Positions 46,278-54,387 of a stretch of 64,000 nt of DNA are shown piece by piece. A program made the translations under genes and the position numbers. The notes beneath the pieces were generated by a model. That model searched no databases. It worked only from the letters and a program-made list of their open reading frames with translations, and had not been told where the DNA came from. Position 1 is the stretch's first letter, and every line of letters starts with the position of its first letter. Origin of the DNA: Agromyces archimandritae (GTDB lineage Bacteria; Actinomycetota; Actinomycetes; Actinomycetales; Microbacteriaceae); assembly GCF_018024495.1 (NCBI RefSeq), contig NZ_CP071696.1, positions 1,364,001-1,428,000 of the forward strand. Reading direction: 5' to 3'.

Positions 46278-46355
46278 CGAAAACAGGCCACGGCGGGGCC
46301 GCACGCGTCGATTCGGCCTGTTCTCGGTGCGCCGCAGTCGATTCGGCCTGTTTTC
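46278..46355. repeat. Family E 78-bp element, copy 1
   Basis: On the minus strand two units of the type GAAAACAGGCCGAATCGA lie 30 bases apart, followed by an inverted GGCCTGTTTTCG. It aligns without gaps over 78 bases to 62761-62838 (about 59 identical). It lies between the convergent permease and apt genes. Confidence 0.8.
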
Positions 46356-46446
46356 AGAACCGGGTCGAGGCGAGATGGGGCGGCGGGCGGATGCCGGGGG
46401 CCGATGGATGCCCGGGGCCGATGGATGCCGCGGTGCCGCGGCCCCG

Positions 46447-46986
46447 TTAGTACTGCAGGAGGCTGAAGACCTCGTAGCGGTCGCCGAGGGCGGCGCGGCC
46501 GCCGAGGTCCTCGAGCTCGATCGCGACCGAGATGCCGGCGACGACCCAGCCGGCGCGCTCGACCAGGCGCGCAGCGGCACCGACCGTGCCGCCGGTGGCG
46601 AGCACGTCGTCGACGATGAGCACGCGCGAACCCGGCGGCAGTTCGCCCTCGTGCACTTCGAGGGCGGCCGTGCCGTACTCGAGGTCGTACTCCTCGGTGA
46701 GCACCGCGCGCGGCAGCTTGCCCTGCTTGCGGACCGTCAGCACGCCCGCACCGCACAGCGCCGACGCCGCGCCGGCGAGCAGGAACCCGCGCGCCTCGAC
46801 GCCGCCGAGGTGGTCGAAGCGACCGGCGAAGGGCGCCGTGAGCGCCTCGGCGAGCGCATGGAACGCGGGGCCGTCGGCGAAGACCGGGGTGAGATCGCGG
46901 AACAGGACGCCCGGCTCGGGGAAGTCGGGGATCACCGCGAGGTGGCTCTCGACCAGGGAACGGGCATCGGCAAGGGGCGAATTCAC
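46447..46986 (-). CDS. apt: Adenine phosphoribosyltransferase
   Basis: A 179-residue purine salvage enzyme making AMP from adenine and PRPP. It has IPDFPEPGVLFRDLTPVFAD, GGVEARGFLLAGAAS, RKQGKLPRAVLTEEYDLEYG and the PRPP loop VLIVDDVLATGGTVGA. GTG 46986. It complements the de novo purine genes spread through the window. Confidence 0.95.
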   Translation of the reverse strand: MNSPLADARSLVESHLAVIPDFPEPGVLFRDLTPVFADGPAFHALAEALTAPFAGRFDHLGGVEARGFLLAGAASALCGAGVLTVRKQGKLPRAVLTEEYDLEYGTAALEVHEGELPPGSRVLIVDDVLATGGTVGAAARLVERAGWVVAGISVAIELEDLGGRAALGDRYEVFSLLQY

Positions 46987-47094
46987 CGTCCGAGGATATC
47001 GCGGGCGGCCTGGGGATCGCCGGGGATCGCAGCCTCCGCCTCTCCGCCGGTGCGCGGGTGCTTGCCGAGACGCCGCACTCGGCGATATCCGCTT

Positions 47095-47160
47095 CCGGGG
47101 GTCGATTCCCGCCACATGCACGGGGAACTCCGCGGAAACGTGGCAGGAAATGACCCCCGG
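47095..47160. repeat. Family A inverted repeat, copy 2
   Basis: Arms 47095-47115 and 47140-47160 match those of the copy at 425-489 at nearly every base, with the same 45-base offset between arm starts. The 24-base loops are unrelated. Here the element lies in a divergent gap, so it cannot be only a terminator. Confidence 0.75.
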
Positions 47161-47186
47161 AACGGAGAAGAGAGCGCGCGGGGCGG

Positions 47187-47262
47187 AGAGCGGGTGCGGG
47201 AGCGGGTGCGGGAGCGGGAGCGGGAGCGAGCACCGGAACGGGAGCGGGAGCGGGAGCGACGG
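47187..47262. repeat. Degenerate GGGAGC/GGGTGC hexamer tract
   Basis: About twelve tandem or near-tandem hexamers of the form GCGGGA/GCGGGT, with G3 runs on the plus strand spaced by three bases. This sequence could form G-quadruplexes. Confidence 0.7.
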
Positions 47263-47363
47263 CAGGGCGATCCGGCATCCGCTCGGGATCAACCGTTCGT
47301 TCGATGCGGATGCGCAGGCTCGGCCGGGAGGATGGAAGCATCCCCGACCCCTGGAGTTCCCCC

Positions 47364-47825
47364 GTGTCACCGAAACGCCTGTTCCGTTCGCTCGCCTTCG
47401 CCGAGGCGGTGACGTGGACCATCCTGATCGCCGCGATGATCCTGAAGTACGGGGCCGGGTGGGATGCGGCCGTGCTCGTCGGCGGGTCGATCCACGGATT
47501 GGTGTTCCTCGCCTACGCGGGCATCTCGATCCTCGTCGGCGTGAACCAGCGCTGGAACGTCGGCGCGATCGCCTTCGCCGTGCTCACCGCGATCGTGCCG
47601 TACGCGACGGTGCCGTTCGAGCTGTGGCTGATTCGCCGCGGCCGCCTCGACGGGGACTGGCGGCGCGGGCCCGGCGAAGCGCCCGGCGACCGGGGCTGGG
47701 CGAACCGCGTCATGTACTGGATGCTGGCCCGCCCCCTCGTCTTCGGTGCGGTCTTCGTCGTGGCGGTCGTGGCGATCTTCGCGGCACTGCTCGTCATCGG
47801 TCCGCCCGGCGGCCGGGAGGCGTGA
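47364..47825 (+). CDS. DUF3817-family membrane protein
   Basis: A 153-residue protein with three central helices and one late helix. The DUF3817 signature is FRSLAFAEAVTWTILIAAMI, then LKYGAG and VGGSIHGLVFLAYAGISILV. The function is unknown. GTG 47364 with GGAG eight bases before is preferred over an upstream start that would add a charged segment. Confidence 0.85.
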   Translation: MSPKRLFRSLAFAEAVTWTILIAAMILKYGAGWDAAVLVGGSIHGLVFLAYAGISILVGVNQRWNVGAIAFAVLTAIVPYATVPFELWLIRRGRLDGDWRRGPGEAPGDRGWANRVMYWMLARPLVFGAVFVVAVVAIFAALLVIGPPGGREA

Positions 47826-47865
47826 GCCCCGGCATCCACTCGGCCCGTCTTCTGCCAGCGGTCGC

Positions 47866-48405
47866 TCAGTGCACGATCGCGCTCAGCAGCATGACGATCA
47901 GCCCGAGGCTCGCCGTCACCGCCGCCGCCAGCAGGCGCGCCCACCACGGCCGGCCGCGGTGCGCGGCCCCCGTGAAGCCGATGATCGCGAGCACCGCGAC
48001 GCCCGCCCACAGCGCGAGGTCGTAGGCGAGGTCCTCGCCCAGGATCCCGAGCACCCCGGTCAGCAGCAGGAGCGTCGGCACGATCATCGCCACCAGCAGC
48101 CCGACCGAGTCGGCCGCCGCCGCGCGCAGCGCCCGCATGACGCCGCGGAACGTCGCCCGGCGTTCGTGCTCGCGCGCGACGGCGCCCGCGAAGACGTGCG
48201 CAACCCACAGCACCCCGACCGTGCCCACCGTGAACAGCAGGACCTCGAGATCGCTGTCGTCCTCCCCGTGGACGGCGATGAGCGCGCTCACGAGGATGAC
48301 GCCGTACACGGCCGACTCGCTGCGGTACGCGCGCGCGAACGGTTCGATCGGTCCGAGCGCCCGCACGGCATCCGCTGCGCGAGGCGGCTCGTCGCTGGCC
48401 CCCAT
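47866..48405 (-). CDS. Membrane protein, unknown
   Basis: A 179-residue protein with about five hydrophobic segments (VYGVILVSALIAVHGEDDSD, VLLFTVGTVGVLWVAHVFAG, SVGLLVAMIVPTLLLLTGVL and others). No family was recognised. ATG 48405 stands six bases after TACGAT, a leaderless arrangement that supports this start over upstream ATGs. Confidence 0.75.
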   Translation of the reverse strand: MGASDEPPRAADAVRALGPIEPFARAYRSESAVYGVILVSALIAVHGEDDSDLEVLLFTVGTVGVLWVAHVFAGAVAREHERRATFRGVMRALRAAAADSVGLLVAMIVPTLLLLTGVLGILGEDLAYDLALWAGVAVLAIIGFTGAAHRGRPWWARLLAAAVTASLGLIVMLLSAIVH

Positions 48406-48566
48406 GCCGTCATCGTATCCGCAGGTAGCGCTCGTCGGCGGGTACCGCTCCTCCACAGGCGCCGTACGTGCACGCGTCGTCCACGGTCTCGAGCGGATGC
48501 CGCCCCGCGCCCGTTCGGGTCTGGCATTCTCGGGGCATCCACCGCGACAATGGAAAGGTGCTGACC

Positions 48567-48839
48567 ATGACCGAACCTCAGGTGTGGACCCTCATCGGGG
48601 TCTTCGCCGCCGGCATGCTCGGAACGATCACGATCGTCTCGACCCTTTTCGTGCGGGTGATCCGCGCCGAGATCGCCAGGCTCGACGCGCGGATCGGCGG
48701 CATGCACGGCGAACTCGACGCGAAGATCACCGGCCTCCGAAGCGAACTCAAAGGCGACATCGCGGCGCTACGCGGCGAAGTGCGCGCGCTCGACGGCGAC
48801 GTGCAGGCGCTCATGAAGCGCACCTTCGGCATCGAGTGA
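48567..48839 (+). CDS. Small membrane-anchored coiled-coil protein
   Basis: A 90-residue protein: an N-terminal helix ([20 protein letters not shown]), then a heptad-patterned coiled coil ([40 protein letters not shown]). GGAAAGG precedes ATG 48567. Similar short proteins in other genomes have no assigned role. Confidence 0.75.
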   Translation: MTEPQVWTLIGVFAAGMLGTITIVSTLFVRVIRAEIARLDARIGGMHGELDAKITGLRSELKGDIAALRGEVRALDGDVQALMKRTFGIE

Positions 48840-48840
48840 C

Positions 48841-48863
48841 GGCGCGGCCTGCGAGGCCGCGCC
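48841..48863 (+). terminator. Hairpin terminator before purL
   Basis: Arms GGCGCGGCC and GGCCGCGCC are perfectly complementary around a TGCGA loop, starting two bases after the preceding stop codon. There is no T-run, as is usual in high-GC actinobacteria. The purL -10 box TAGACT (48866-48871) begins just after it. Confidence 0.7.
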
Positions 48864-48930
48864 GGTAGACTCGAGAGGTCCGGCATCCGCCCGCGGCACC
48901 CGATCGCCGCCCTCTTCTGGAGCTCGCCCT

Positions 48931-51285
48931 GTGACCGCATCCACACCCGCCGAGACGCCCGCGCACGAGCGCGACGCGGCATCCGCACCCGGCACGGCCC
49001 CCGTGCTCGACACCGTCGACGTCGCCGCCGCCACCCCCGAGAAGGAGCAGCCGTACGCCGCCCTCGGGCTGAAGCCCGACGAGTACGAGCGCATCCGCAA
49101 CATCCTCGGCCGCCGGCCCACCTCCGCCGAGCTCGCGATGTACTCGGTGATGTGGAGCGAGCACTGCTCCTACAAGTCGTCGAAGGTCTACCTCAAACAG
49201 TTCGGCAAGAAGGTCACGCCCGAGATGAAGCGGGACCTCATGGTCGGCATGGGCGAGAACGCCGGCGTCGTCGACATCGGCGAGGGCTGGGCCGTCACCT
49301 TCAAGATCGAATCGCACAACCACCCGAGCTACATCGAACCGTTCCAGGGGGCTGCGACCGGCGTCGGCGGCATCGTCCGCGACATCATCTCGATGGGCGC
49401 ACGCCCCGTCGCCGTCATGGACGCGCTGCGCTTCGGCCGCGTCGACGACCCCGACACCGCCCGCGTCGTGCACGGCGTCGTCGGCGGCATCTCCTTCTAC
49501 GGCAACTGCCTCGGCCTGCCGAACATCGGCGGCGAGACCTGGTTCGACCCGGTGTACCAGGCCAACCCCCTCGTCAACGCGCTCGCCGTCGGCGTGCTGC
49601 GGCACGAAGACCTGCACCTCGCCAATGCCCGCGGCGCCGGCAACCAGGTGGTGCTGTTCGGCGCCCGCACCGGCGGCGACGGCATCGGCGGGGCATCCAT
49701 CCTCGCCTCCGACACGTTCAGCGAGGGCGGCCCGACGAAACGGCCCGCAGTACAGGTCGGCGACCCCTTCGCCGAGAAGGTGCTCATCGAGTGCTGCCTC
49801 GAACTGTTCGCCGGCGACCTCGTCGAGGGCATCCAGGATCTCGGCGCGGCCGGCATCTCGTGCGCGACGTCGGAGCTGGCCTCCAACGGCGACGGCGGCA
49901 TGTCGATCGTGCTCGACCAGGTGCTGCTGCGGGACCCCTCCCTCACCCCCGAGGAGATCCTCATGTCGGAGTCGCAGGAGCGCATGATGGCCATCGTGCG
50001 CCCAGAGAAACTCGACGGCTTCCTCGAGGTCGTGAAGAAGTGGGACGTCGAGACCAGCGTGCTCGGCGAGGTCACCGACACCGGCCGCCTCTCGATCACC
50101 TGGCGCGGGCAGGAGATCGTCAACGTCGACCCCGCCACCGTCGCCGTCGACGGCCCCGTCTACGAACGGCCCGTCGCCCGCCCCGAATGGATCGACGCCC
50201 TGAACGCCGACACCGCCGCGAACCTGCCCCGACCTGCGGAGGCCGGCGAGCTCGAAACGCAGTTCCGCGCCCTCATCGGCAGCCCCGACCAGGCCGACGC
50301 GAGCTGGATCACCGACCAATACGACACCTATGTGCTCGGCAATACCGCGCTCGCCACCCCCGACGACGGCGGCATGATCCGCGTCGACGAAGCATCCGGG
50401 CTCGGCGTCTCGCTCGCCACCGACGCCAACGGCCGTTACTGCCAGCTCGACCCACGCGAAGGCGCGAAGCTCGCCCTCGCCGAGGCGTACCGAAACGTCG
50501 CCGCGACCGGCGCGAAGCCCGTCGCCGTCAGCGACTGCCTGAACTTCGGCAGCCCCGAGAACCCCGAGGTCATGTGGCAGTTCTCCGAGGCCGTCGAAGG
50601 CCTCTCGGACGGCTGCCTCGAACTCGGCATCCCCGTCACCGGCGGCAACGTCTCCTTCTACAACCAGACCGGGGACGTGCCGATCCACCCCACCCCCGTC
50701 GTCGCCGTCATGGGCGTCATCGACGACGTCGGCCGCCGCGTGCCGAGCGGCTGGCAGGATGACGGCCACAACATCTACCTGCTCGGCGACACCCGTGCCG
50801 AACTCGACGGCTCGGCCTGGGCCGGCGTCGTGCACGACCACCTCGGCGGGCGGCCCCCGGCCGTCGACCTCGCCGCCGAGCGGCGCCTGGCCGAACTGCT
50901 CGTCGCGGCTGCCTACGACGGACTCGTCGACTCGGCCCACGACCTCTCCGACGGCGGCCTGGCCGTCGCCCTCGCCGACGCCGTCTCGCGCTTCGGCGTC
51001 GGCGCGCGCGTCTTCCTCGACGAGGTCGCCGCCGACGCCGGGCTCGACCTGGCGACGGTGCTGTTCAGCGAATCGCAGGGCCGGGCGATCGTGACCGTGC
51101 CCCGCGAAGACGACGTGCGCTTCCAGGCGTTCTGCGCGGCGCGCGGATGCCCCGTGCGCCGCATCGGCGTGACCGATGCCGAGTCGGGCGCCCTCGACAT
51201 CCAGGGCTCCTTCGCGCTGCCCGTCGCCGAGATCGTCGCCGGCCGCCGCGCGCCGTTCGAGACCTTCGGCGAACTCGTCAGCTGA
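48931..51285 (+). CDS. purL: FGAM synthase subunit PurL (small type)
   Basis: A 784-residue ATP-dependent synthetase subunit without a glutaminase domain, so it needs PurS and PurQ (encoded about 10 kb upstream). Signatures: [60 protein letters not shown], and [17 protein letters not shown] 48931. A ~40-residue Ala/Thr-rich extension precedes the conserved start ([13 protein letters not shown]). Its promoter core is identical to that of purS. Confidence 0.96.
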   Translation: MTASTPAETPAHERDAASAPGTAPVLDTVDVAAATPEKEQPYAALGLKPDEYERIRNILGRRPTSAELAMYSVMWSEHCSYKSSKVYLKQFGKKVTPEMKRDLMVGMGENAGVVDIGEGWAVTFKIESHNHPSYIEPFQGAATGVGGIVRDIISMGARPVAVMDALRFGRVDDPDTARVVHGVVGGISFYGNCLGLPNIGGETWFDPVYQANPLVNALAVGVLRHEDLHLANARGAGNQVVLFGARTGGDGIGGASILASDTFSEGGPTKRPAVQVGDPFAEKVLIECCLELFAGDLVEGIQDLGAAGISCATSELASNGDGGMSIVLDQVLLRDPSLTPEEILMSESQERMMAIVRPEKLDGFLEVVKKWDVETSVLGEVTDTGRLSITWRGQEIVNVDPATVAVDGPVYERPVARPEWIDALNADTAANLPRPAEAGELETQFRALIGSPDQADASWITDQYDTYVLGNTALATPDDGGMIRVDEASGLGVSLATDANGRYCQLDPREGAKLALAEAYRNVAATGAKPVAVSDCLNFGSPENPEVMWQFSEAVEGLSDGCLELGIPVTGGNVSFYNQTGDVPIHPTPVVAVMGVIDDVGRRVPSGWQDDGHNIYLLGDTRAELDGSAWAGVVHDHLGGRPPAVDLAAERRLAELLVAAAYDGLVDSAHDLSDGGLAVALADAVSRFGVGARVFLDEVAADAGLDLATVLFSESQGRAIVTVPREDDVRFQAFCAARGCPVRRIGVTDAESGALDIQGSFALPVAEIVAGRRAPFETFGELVS

Positions 51286-51289
51286 CGTC

Positions 51290-51604
51290 GTGGACAGGGC
51301 GGTCGGGGGCGCGGGTTCCAGGCCCGTTGGGGCCGGCGCAGGGGCCGAGGTGCTCGGGGCCGTCGCGGGGTGGATCGGCGCCGCGCTCGTCGCCGCGATC
51401 GCGATCGGCGTCGTCGTGCGCTTCGTGCGGGCGCCCCACGGCATCCGCTCGCGCCTGCGGCACGCCTTCAGCCCGATCGGCGCCGCCGGCGAGACCTACC
51501 AGCGCCTGCACACCGGGCAGGCCGGCCTGCAGGAGTCGTTGATCGAAGCCGTCGCCGAGCAGGAGGCCGGCGCGGCCGGGCGAGAGGGCCGTTCCGGTCG
51601 CTGA
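51290..51604 (+). CDS. Small membrane protein downstream of purL
   Basis: A 104-residue protein: a Gly/Ala-rich start, one helix (GWIGAALVAAIAIGVVVRFV) and a basic-then-acidic tail. GTG 51290 lies four bases after the purL stop, which suggests co-transcription. The family is unknown; the coding call rests on frame composition and spacing. Confidence 0.6.
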   Translation: MDRAVGGAGSRPVGAGAGAEVLGAVAGWIGAALVAAIAIGVVVRFVRAPHGIRSRLRHAFSPIGAAGETYQRLHTGQAGLQESLIEAVAEQEAGAAGREGRSGR

Positions 51605-51664
51605 ACGTCACGCCCGCGCGGCCGGCGCGGTCAGCGCACGGGCACGGTCAGCGCACGGGCGCGG

Positions 51665-52051
51665 TCAGCGCGGGCGGCGGGTGCGCAGGCCGATCAGGGC
51701 GAAGAGCGTCCAGAGCACGGCGCCGGTTCCGAGGAACACGGCGACCACGAGCGCGACGCCCCAGAAGTCGTCGAGCGGGAACCATCCGCTCGCCAGCAGC
51801 GCCGGCAGCACCGTGCAGACCATGACCGCGAAGTGCACCGCGGTCTGCTTCGCGAGGCTCCACCGCTCGATCCCGTAGATCACCGATGCCCCGCACGTCG
51901 CCGCGACGATGATGCCGACGCAGAACGTCGACCGCGCCTGCGCGACGTCCCCGCTCGCCTGCAACGCGATCGCGATCGCCGACATCACGACCAGCGGGAT
52001 GCCGGCGAGCAGGAGCGCGCGCACTCCGAGACGCGGTGCGGTGCGTGCCAC
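51665..52051 (-). CDS. DUF3021-like four-helix membrane protein
   Basis: A 128-residue protein with four helices (ALLLAGIPLVVMSAIAIAL; STFCVGIIVAATCGASVIYG; AVHFAVMVCTVLPALLASGW; WGVALVVAVFLGTGAVLWTL), the layout of DUF3021 proteins. AAGGGGG precedes GTG 52051. The function is unknown. Confidence 0.75.
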   Translation of the reverse strand: MARTAPRLGVRALLLAGIPLVVMSAIAIALQASGDVAQARSTFCVGIIVAATCGASVIYGIERWSLAKQTAVHFAVMVCTVLPALLASGWFPLDDFWGVALVVAVFLGTGAVLWTLFALIGLRTRRPR

Positions 52052-52155
52052 GGGCCCCCTTCGTCGTGCGGTGCCCCCATCCTGACAGATGCGGCGGATG
52101 CCGGAGACGCTGCTCCCCTAGGGGCGGTGATGCGGGGCCGTGCAAGGCGGGGCGC

Positions 52156-52250
52156 GGTGGCACCGAAGGTGCGGTGGTGCCCGAAGGCGCGGTGGCGCCC
52201 GAAGGCGCGGTGGTGCCCGAAAGTGCGGTGGTGCCCGAAAGTGCGGTGCC
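52156..52250. repeat. 18-bp tandem repeat, about five copies
   Basis: Units of the form GGTGGTGCCCGAAAGTGC start at 52156 (17 bases), 52173, 52191, 52209 and 52227, with a partial at 52245. The last two full units are identical. Confidence 0.85.
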
Positions 52251-52367
52251 CCGACGAGCGGGCGGATGCCGGGTGCGATGCTTCCCGAAGCTGCACCGGT
52301 CCGGGGTGCGGCAGTGCGGGGTGCGATGGATGCCCGGGCGCCCGGCAGCCGTCCGACGCACCCACCG

Positions 52368-52462
52368 CAGGAGTGCCGATTTCCCGTGGGAGTGCCGACT
52401 TCCCGGCACTCCCACGGGAGATCGGCACTCCTAGCACGACCCCCACGGGAGATCCGCACTCC
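52368..52462. repeat. Family B 95-bp palindromic element, copy 2
   Basis: Two forward units (GGAGTGCCGAYTTCCCG type) followed by reverse units (CGGGAGATCGGCACTCC type), with one extra reverse unit beyond the 95-base core. It is 91/95 identical to the copy at 53967-54061 in the same orientation; together they flank erm. Confidence 0.9.
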
Positions 52463-52592
52463 TGCGGGAGATCGGCACTCCTACGTCGACGTGGGTGGGT
52501 GGGTGGGTGGCTGCCCGGCCTGCCCGGCCCTGAGCCTGGCGCCGACTCGGGTGCCGCGCAGACGTCGTCACCACCCATGCGGCGAACACGGA

Positions 52593-52754
52593 ACGGCGCT
52601 GCAAGCGGCAGCGGCAGACGGCACTGCAAGCGGCGGCGGCAGACGGCACTGCAATTGGCGGCGGTAGACGGTGCCGCAAGGGGCGGCGGGTTGGGGCGCG
52701 GTAAACGGCGCCGCAAACGGCCGCGGTATACGGCGCCGCGAGCGGCGGCAACTC
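52593..52754. repeat. 25-bp tandem repeat, six copies
   Basis: Units beginning ACGGCACTGCAAGCGGCGG start at 52593, 52618, 52643, 52668, 52705 and 52730. One interval is 37 rather than 25 bases. The array ends about ten bases before the erm stop codon. Confidence 0.85.
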
Positions 52755-52764
52755 GCGGCGGTGG

Positions 52765-53787
52765 CTAGCGGCGACGCACCGCCGCCCACAGCGCGGCCCA
52801 GTCCTCGGGGGCGAGCCGGCCCGGGAGAGCGTCGGCGGGGAGGCCGCGGGCGGCGAGGAGGCGGCGGGCATCCGGAAGCGGGCGCGGGGCGCGGGCGAGC
52901 ACCTGTGCCAGTCCGCGCCCGCGGCCGCGGAACACCGCCGCGACATACGCCTGGTACGCGCGGCGTTCGCCCCACGGAACGAGCGGTTCGGTGCGCCGGT
53001 GCACGGTGAACAGTCCGGCATCCACCGAGGGGATCGGCCGGAACGCCCGCGCCGGCACCCGCCGCTCGAGCCGGAACGCGAACCATGGCGCCCACTGCGC
53101 CGTCAGCAGGCTCGAGCCGCCGACGCCGGTGCGGCGCCTGGCGACCTCCCACTGCGTGAGCAGCACCGCGTCGGTCCAGCCGGGTGCGGCCAGCAGCCCG
53201 CGCAGCATCGCCGTCGTGATGTGGAACGGCACGTTCGAGACGACGGCGTGCGGGGTGTGCGGATGCCGCCAGGCGAGCGCATCGGCGGTGACGACGTCTG
53301 CGCGGCGCCCGAGCCGGCGGCGCAGTTCGGCGGCGCGGTGCGGGTCGATCTCGACCGCGGTGAGGGGCCGGCCGAGCCGGGCGAGCGGATGCGTGAGGGC
53401 GCCGCCGCCGGCGCCGAGCTCGAGCAGGGGGCCGCCGGTCGCCGCGGCGAGTTCGACGACGCGGTCGATCACGGCGCGGTCGACGAGGAAGTTCTGCCCG
53501 AGTTCGTGGCGGCCGCCGGGCAGCGCGTGGGGGTCGCCGCTCGGCGGGTCGTGGCGGGCGCCGGAGCCGCCGGGCCGGGCGCGCTGGCCGCCGGAACCGT
53601 TGTGCGGCGGGTCGTGGCGGGACGCGGCGGATACGCGGCCGGGCCGCGCATCCGATCCGCGGTCGGGCCGGTGCGGGGCGGCGCCGCGCCGGGCGGCGGG
53701 CGTGTTCGATGAGTGGATGCGGGAACGTGCGCGCACGAGAAGACTCCGTTTGCCGAGATGGACGGCCGGGGTCGTGGAAGCAGACAC
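52765..53787 (-). CDS. erm: 23S rRNA adenine-N6 methyltransferase, Erm family
   Basis: Up to 340 residues. A ~92-residue Arg/Pro/Gly-rich extension precedes the conserved ELGQNFLVDRAVIDRVVELA. SAM motif I is LLELGAGGGALTHPLARLG, motif II AVEIDPHRAAEL, and the catalytic motif is VVSNVPFHITTAMLR. VLLTQWEVARRRTGVGGSSL and the C-terminal helices complete the fold. Erm enzymes dimethylate A2058 and give macrolide-lincosamide-streptogramin B resistance; KsgA homologues differ in the NL[PG]Y motif. The start is uncertain: GTG 53787 is the longest, and later GTG codons are possible. Family B repeats flank the gene, and a possible leader peptide lies upstream. Confidence 0.87.
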   Translation of the reverse strand: MSASTTPAVHLGKRSLLVRARSRIHSSNTPAARRGAAPHRPDRGSDARPGRVSAASRHDPPHNGSGGQRARPGGSGARHDPPSGDPHALPGGRHELGQNFLVDRAVIDRVVELAAATGGPLLELGAGGGALTHPLARLGRPLTAVEIDPHRAAELRRRLGRRADVVTADALAWRHPHTPHAVVSNVPFHITTAMLRGLLAAPGWTDAVLLTQWEVARRRTGVGGSSLLTAQWAPWFAFRLERRVPARAFRPIPSVDAGLFTVHRRTEPLVPWGERRAYQAYVAAVFRGRGRGLAQVLARAPRPLPDARRLLAARGLPADALPGRLAPEDWAALWAAVRRR

Positions 53788-53838
53788 CCGGCGATGGTCA
53801 TCGCTGGGCGGAGCGGTGCGTGAAGAAGCCCCTCCGCC

Positions 53839-53880
53839 TCAGGCGGTACGGGGCCGAATGATCATCTCGAAGCACGACAT
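53839..53880 (-). CDS. Candidate 13-residue leader peptide for erm
   Basis: Reads MSCFEMIIRPRTA and stop, ending 51 bases before the longest erm start. The stop codon lies beside a possible hairpin (GGCGGAG ... CTCCGCC on the minus strand). Many inducible erm genes have short leaders with hydrophobic and Arg-containing stall motifs. The arrangement is suggestive only: there is no strong ribosome binding site, and competing structures were not modelled. Confidence 0.3.
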   Translation of the reverse strand: MSCFEMIIRPRTA

Positions 53881-53966
53881 AGGCAGCGACACTACCAGAG
53901 CAGGCTGCGCCCCGTCGAGGGTCGCGCGGCGACTCAGCCGAACCCCGACCCGCACCGCCGTCTCCT

Positions 53967-54061
53967 CAGGAGTGCTGACTTCCCGTGGGAGTGCCGACTT
54001 CCCGGCACTCTGACGGGAGATCGGCACTCCTAGCACGACCCCCACGGGAGATCCGCACTCC
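53967..54061. repeat. Family B 95-bp palindromic element, copy 3
   Basis: Ungapped match to 52368-52462 at 91 of 95 bases, same orientation. Further CGGGAGAGCGGCACTCC and CGGGAGATCGGCACTCC units extend it to about 54117. Confidence 0.9.
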
Positions 54062-54188
54062 GAGCGCGTTCCATCCGGGAGAGCGGCACTCCTGCGGGAG
54101 ATCGGCACTCCGAGGACGACGTGCACCGCGCACAGAAGGCCGCAACGCACGTGCCCAACGGGTGAACGGCACGTTGGAAGCGGGCTGC

Positions 54189-54240
54189 GCGCGAGTGCGC
54201 GTGGGCGGATGAGGGCGCGCGAGTGCGCGTGGGCGGATGA
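54189..54240. repeat. 24-bp perfect direct repeat
   Basis: The same 24 bases, beginning GCGCGAGTGCGCGTGGGCGG, occur at 54189-54212 and 54217-54240. Confidence 0.85.
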
Positions 54241-54387
54241 GCGCGCGCGGGTCACTCGGCGCAGACATCGCGCAGCTGGCGGCGCGCAGCGGGCGGCGCG
54301 CGGCGGGCGCGCAGCGGGCGCGCGGGTCGCCCGGCGCAGGCGGCGCGCACCGGGCGCGCGGCGCCTCAGCGCAGGATCGGCGGCGCG

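Larger units (their letters stand above)
46987..47363. other. Divergent intergenic region with family A repeat and GGGAGC tract
   Basis: No gene is supported. It holds family A copy 2 (47095-47160) and a purine-rich hexamer tract (47187-47262). Promoters for apt and the DUF3817 gene must lie here, but none is obvious. Confidence 0.6.
52052..52764. other. 713-bp repeat-dense noncoding region 3' of erm
   Basis: Several frames stay open here, but their products are repetitive and frame-independent, so I call no gene. It holds an 18-bp tandem array (52156-52250), family B copy 2 (52368-52462), four GGGT repeats (52491-52508) and a 25-bp array (52593-52754). Confidence 0.7.
53788..54387. other. 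600-bp region upstream of erm
   Basis: It holds a candidate leader peptide (53839-53880), family B copy 3 (53967-54061) with one or two extra reverse units to about 54117, a 24-bp direct repeat (54189-54240), and a long GCGCGC-rich stretch to 54365. No other gene is supported. Confidence 0.6.

Noticed and set aside
52140..52764. Protein-coding genes in the open frames over the 18-bp and 25-bp arrays
   Set aside because: Arrays with unit lengths that are multiples of three keep several frames open on both strands. The products are simple repeats, with no start context or homology.
52765..53787. Calling the methyltransferase KsgA (16S dimethyladenosine transferase)
   Set aside because: The catalytic motif is NVPFHIT rather than the KsgA NLPYNI form. 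The basic N-terminal extension and overall pattern match actinobacterial Erm enzymes.
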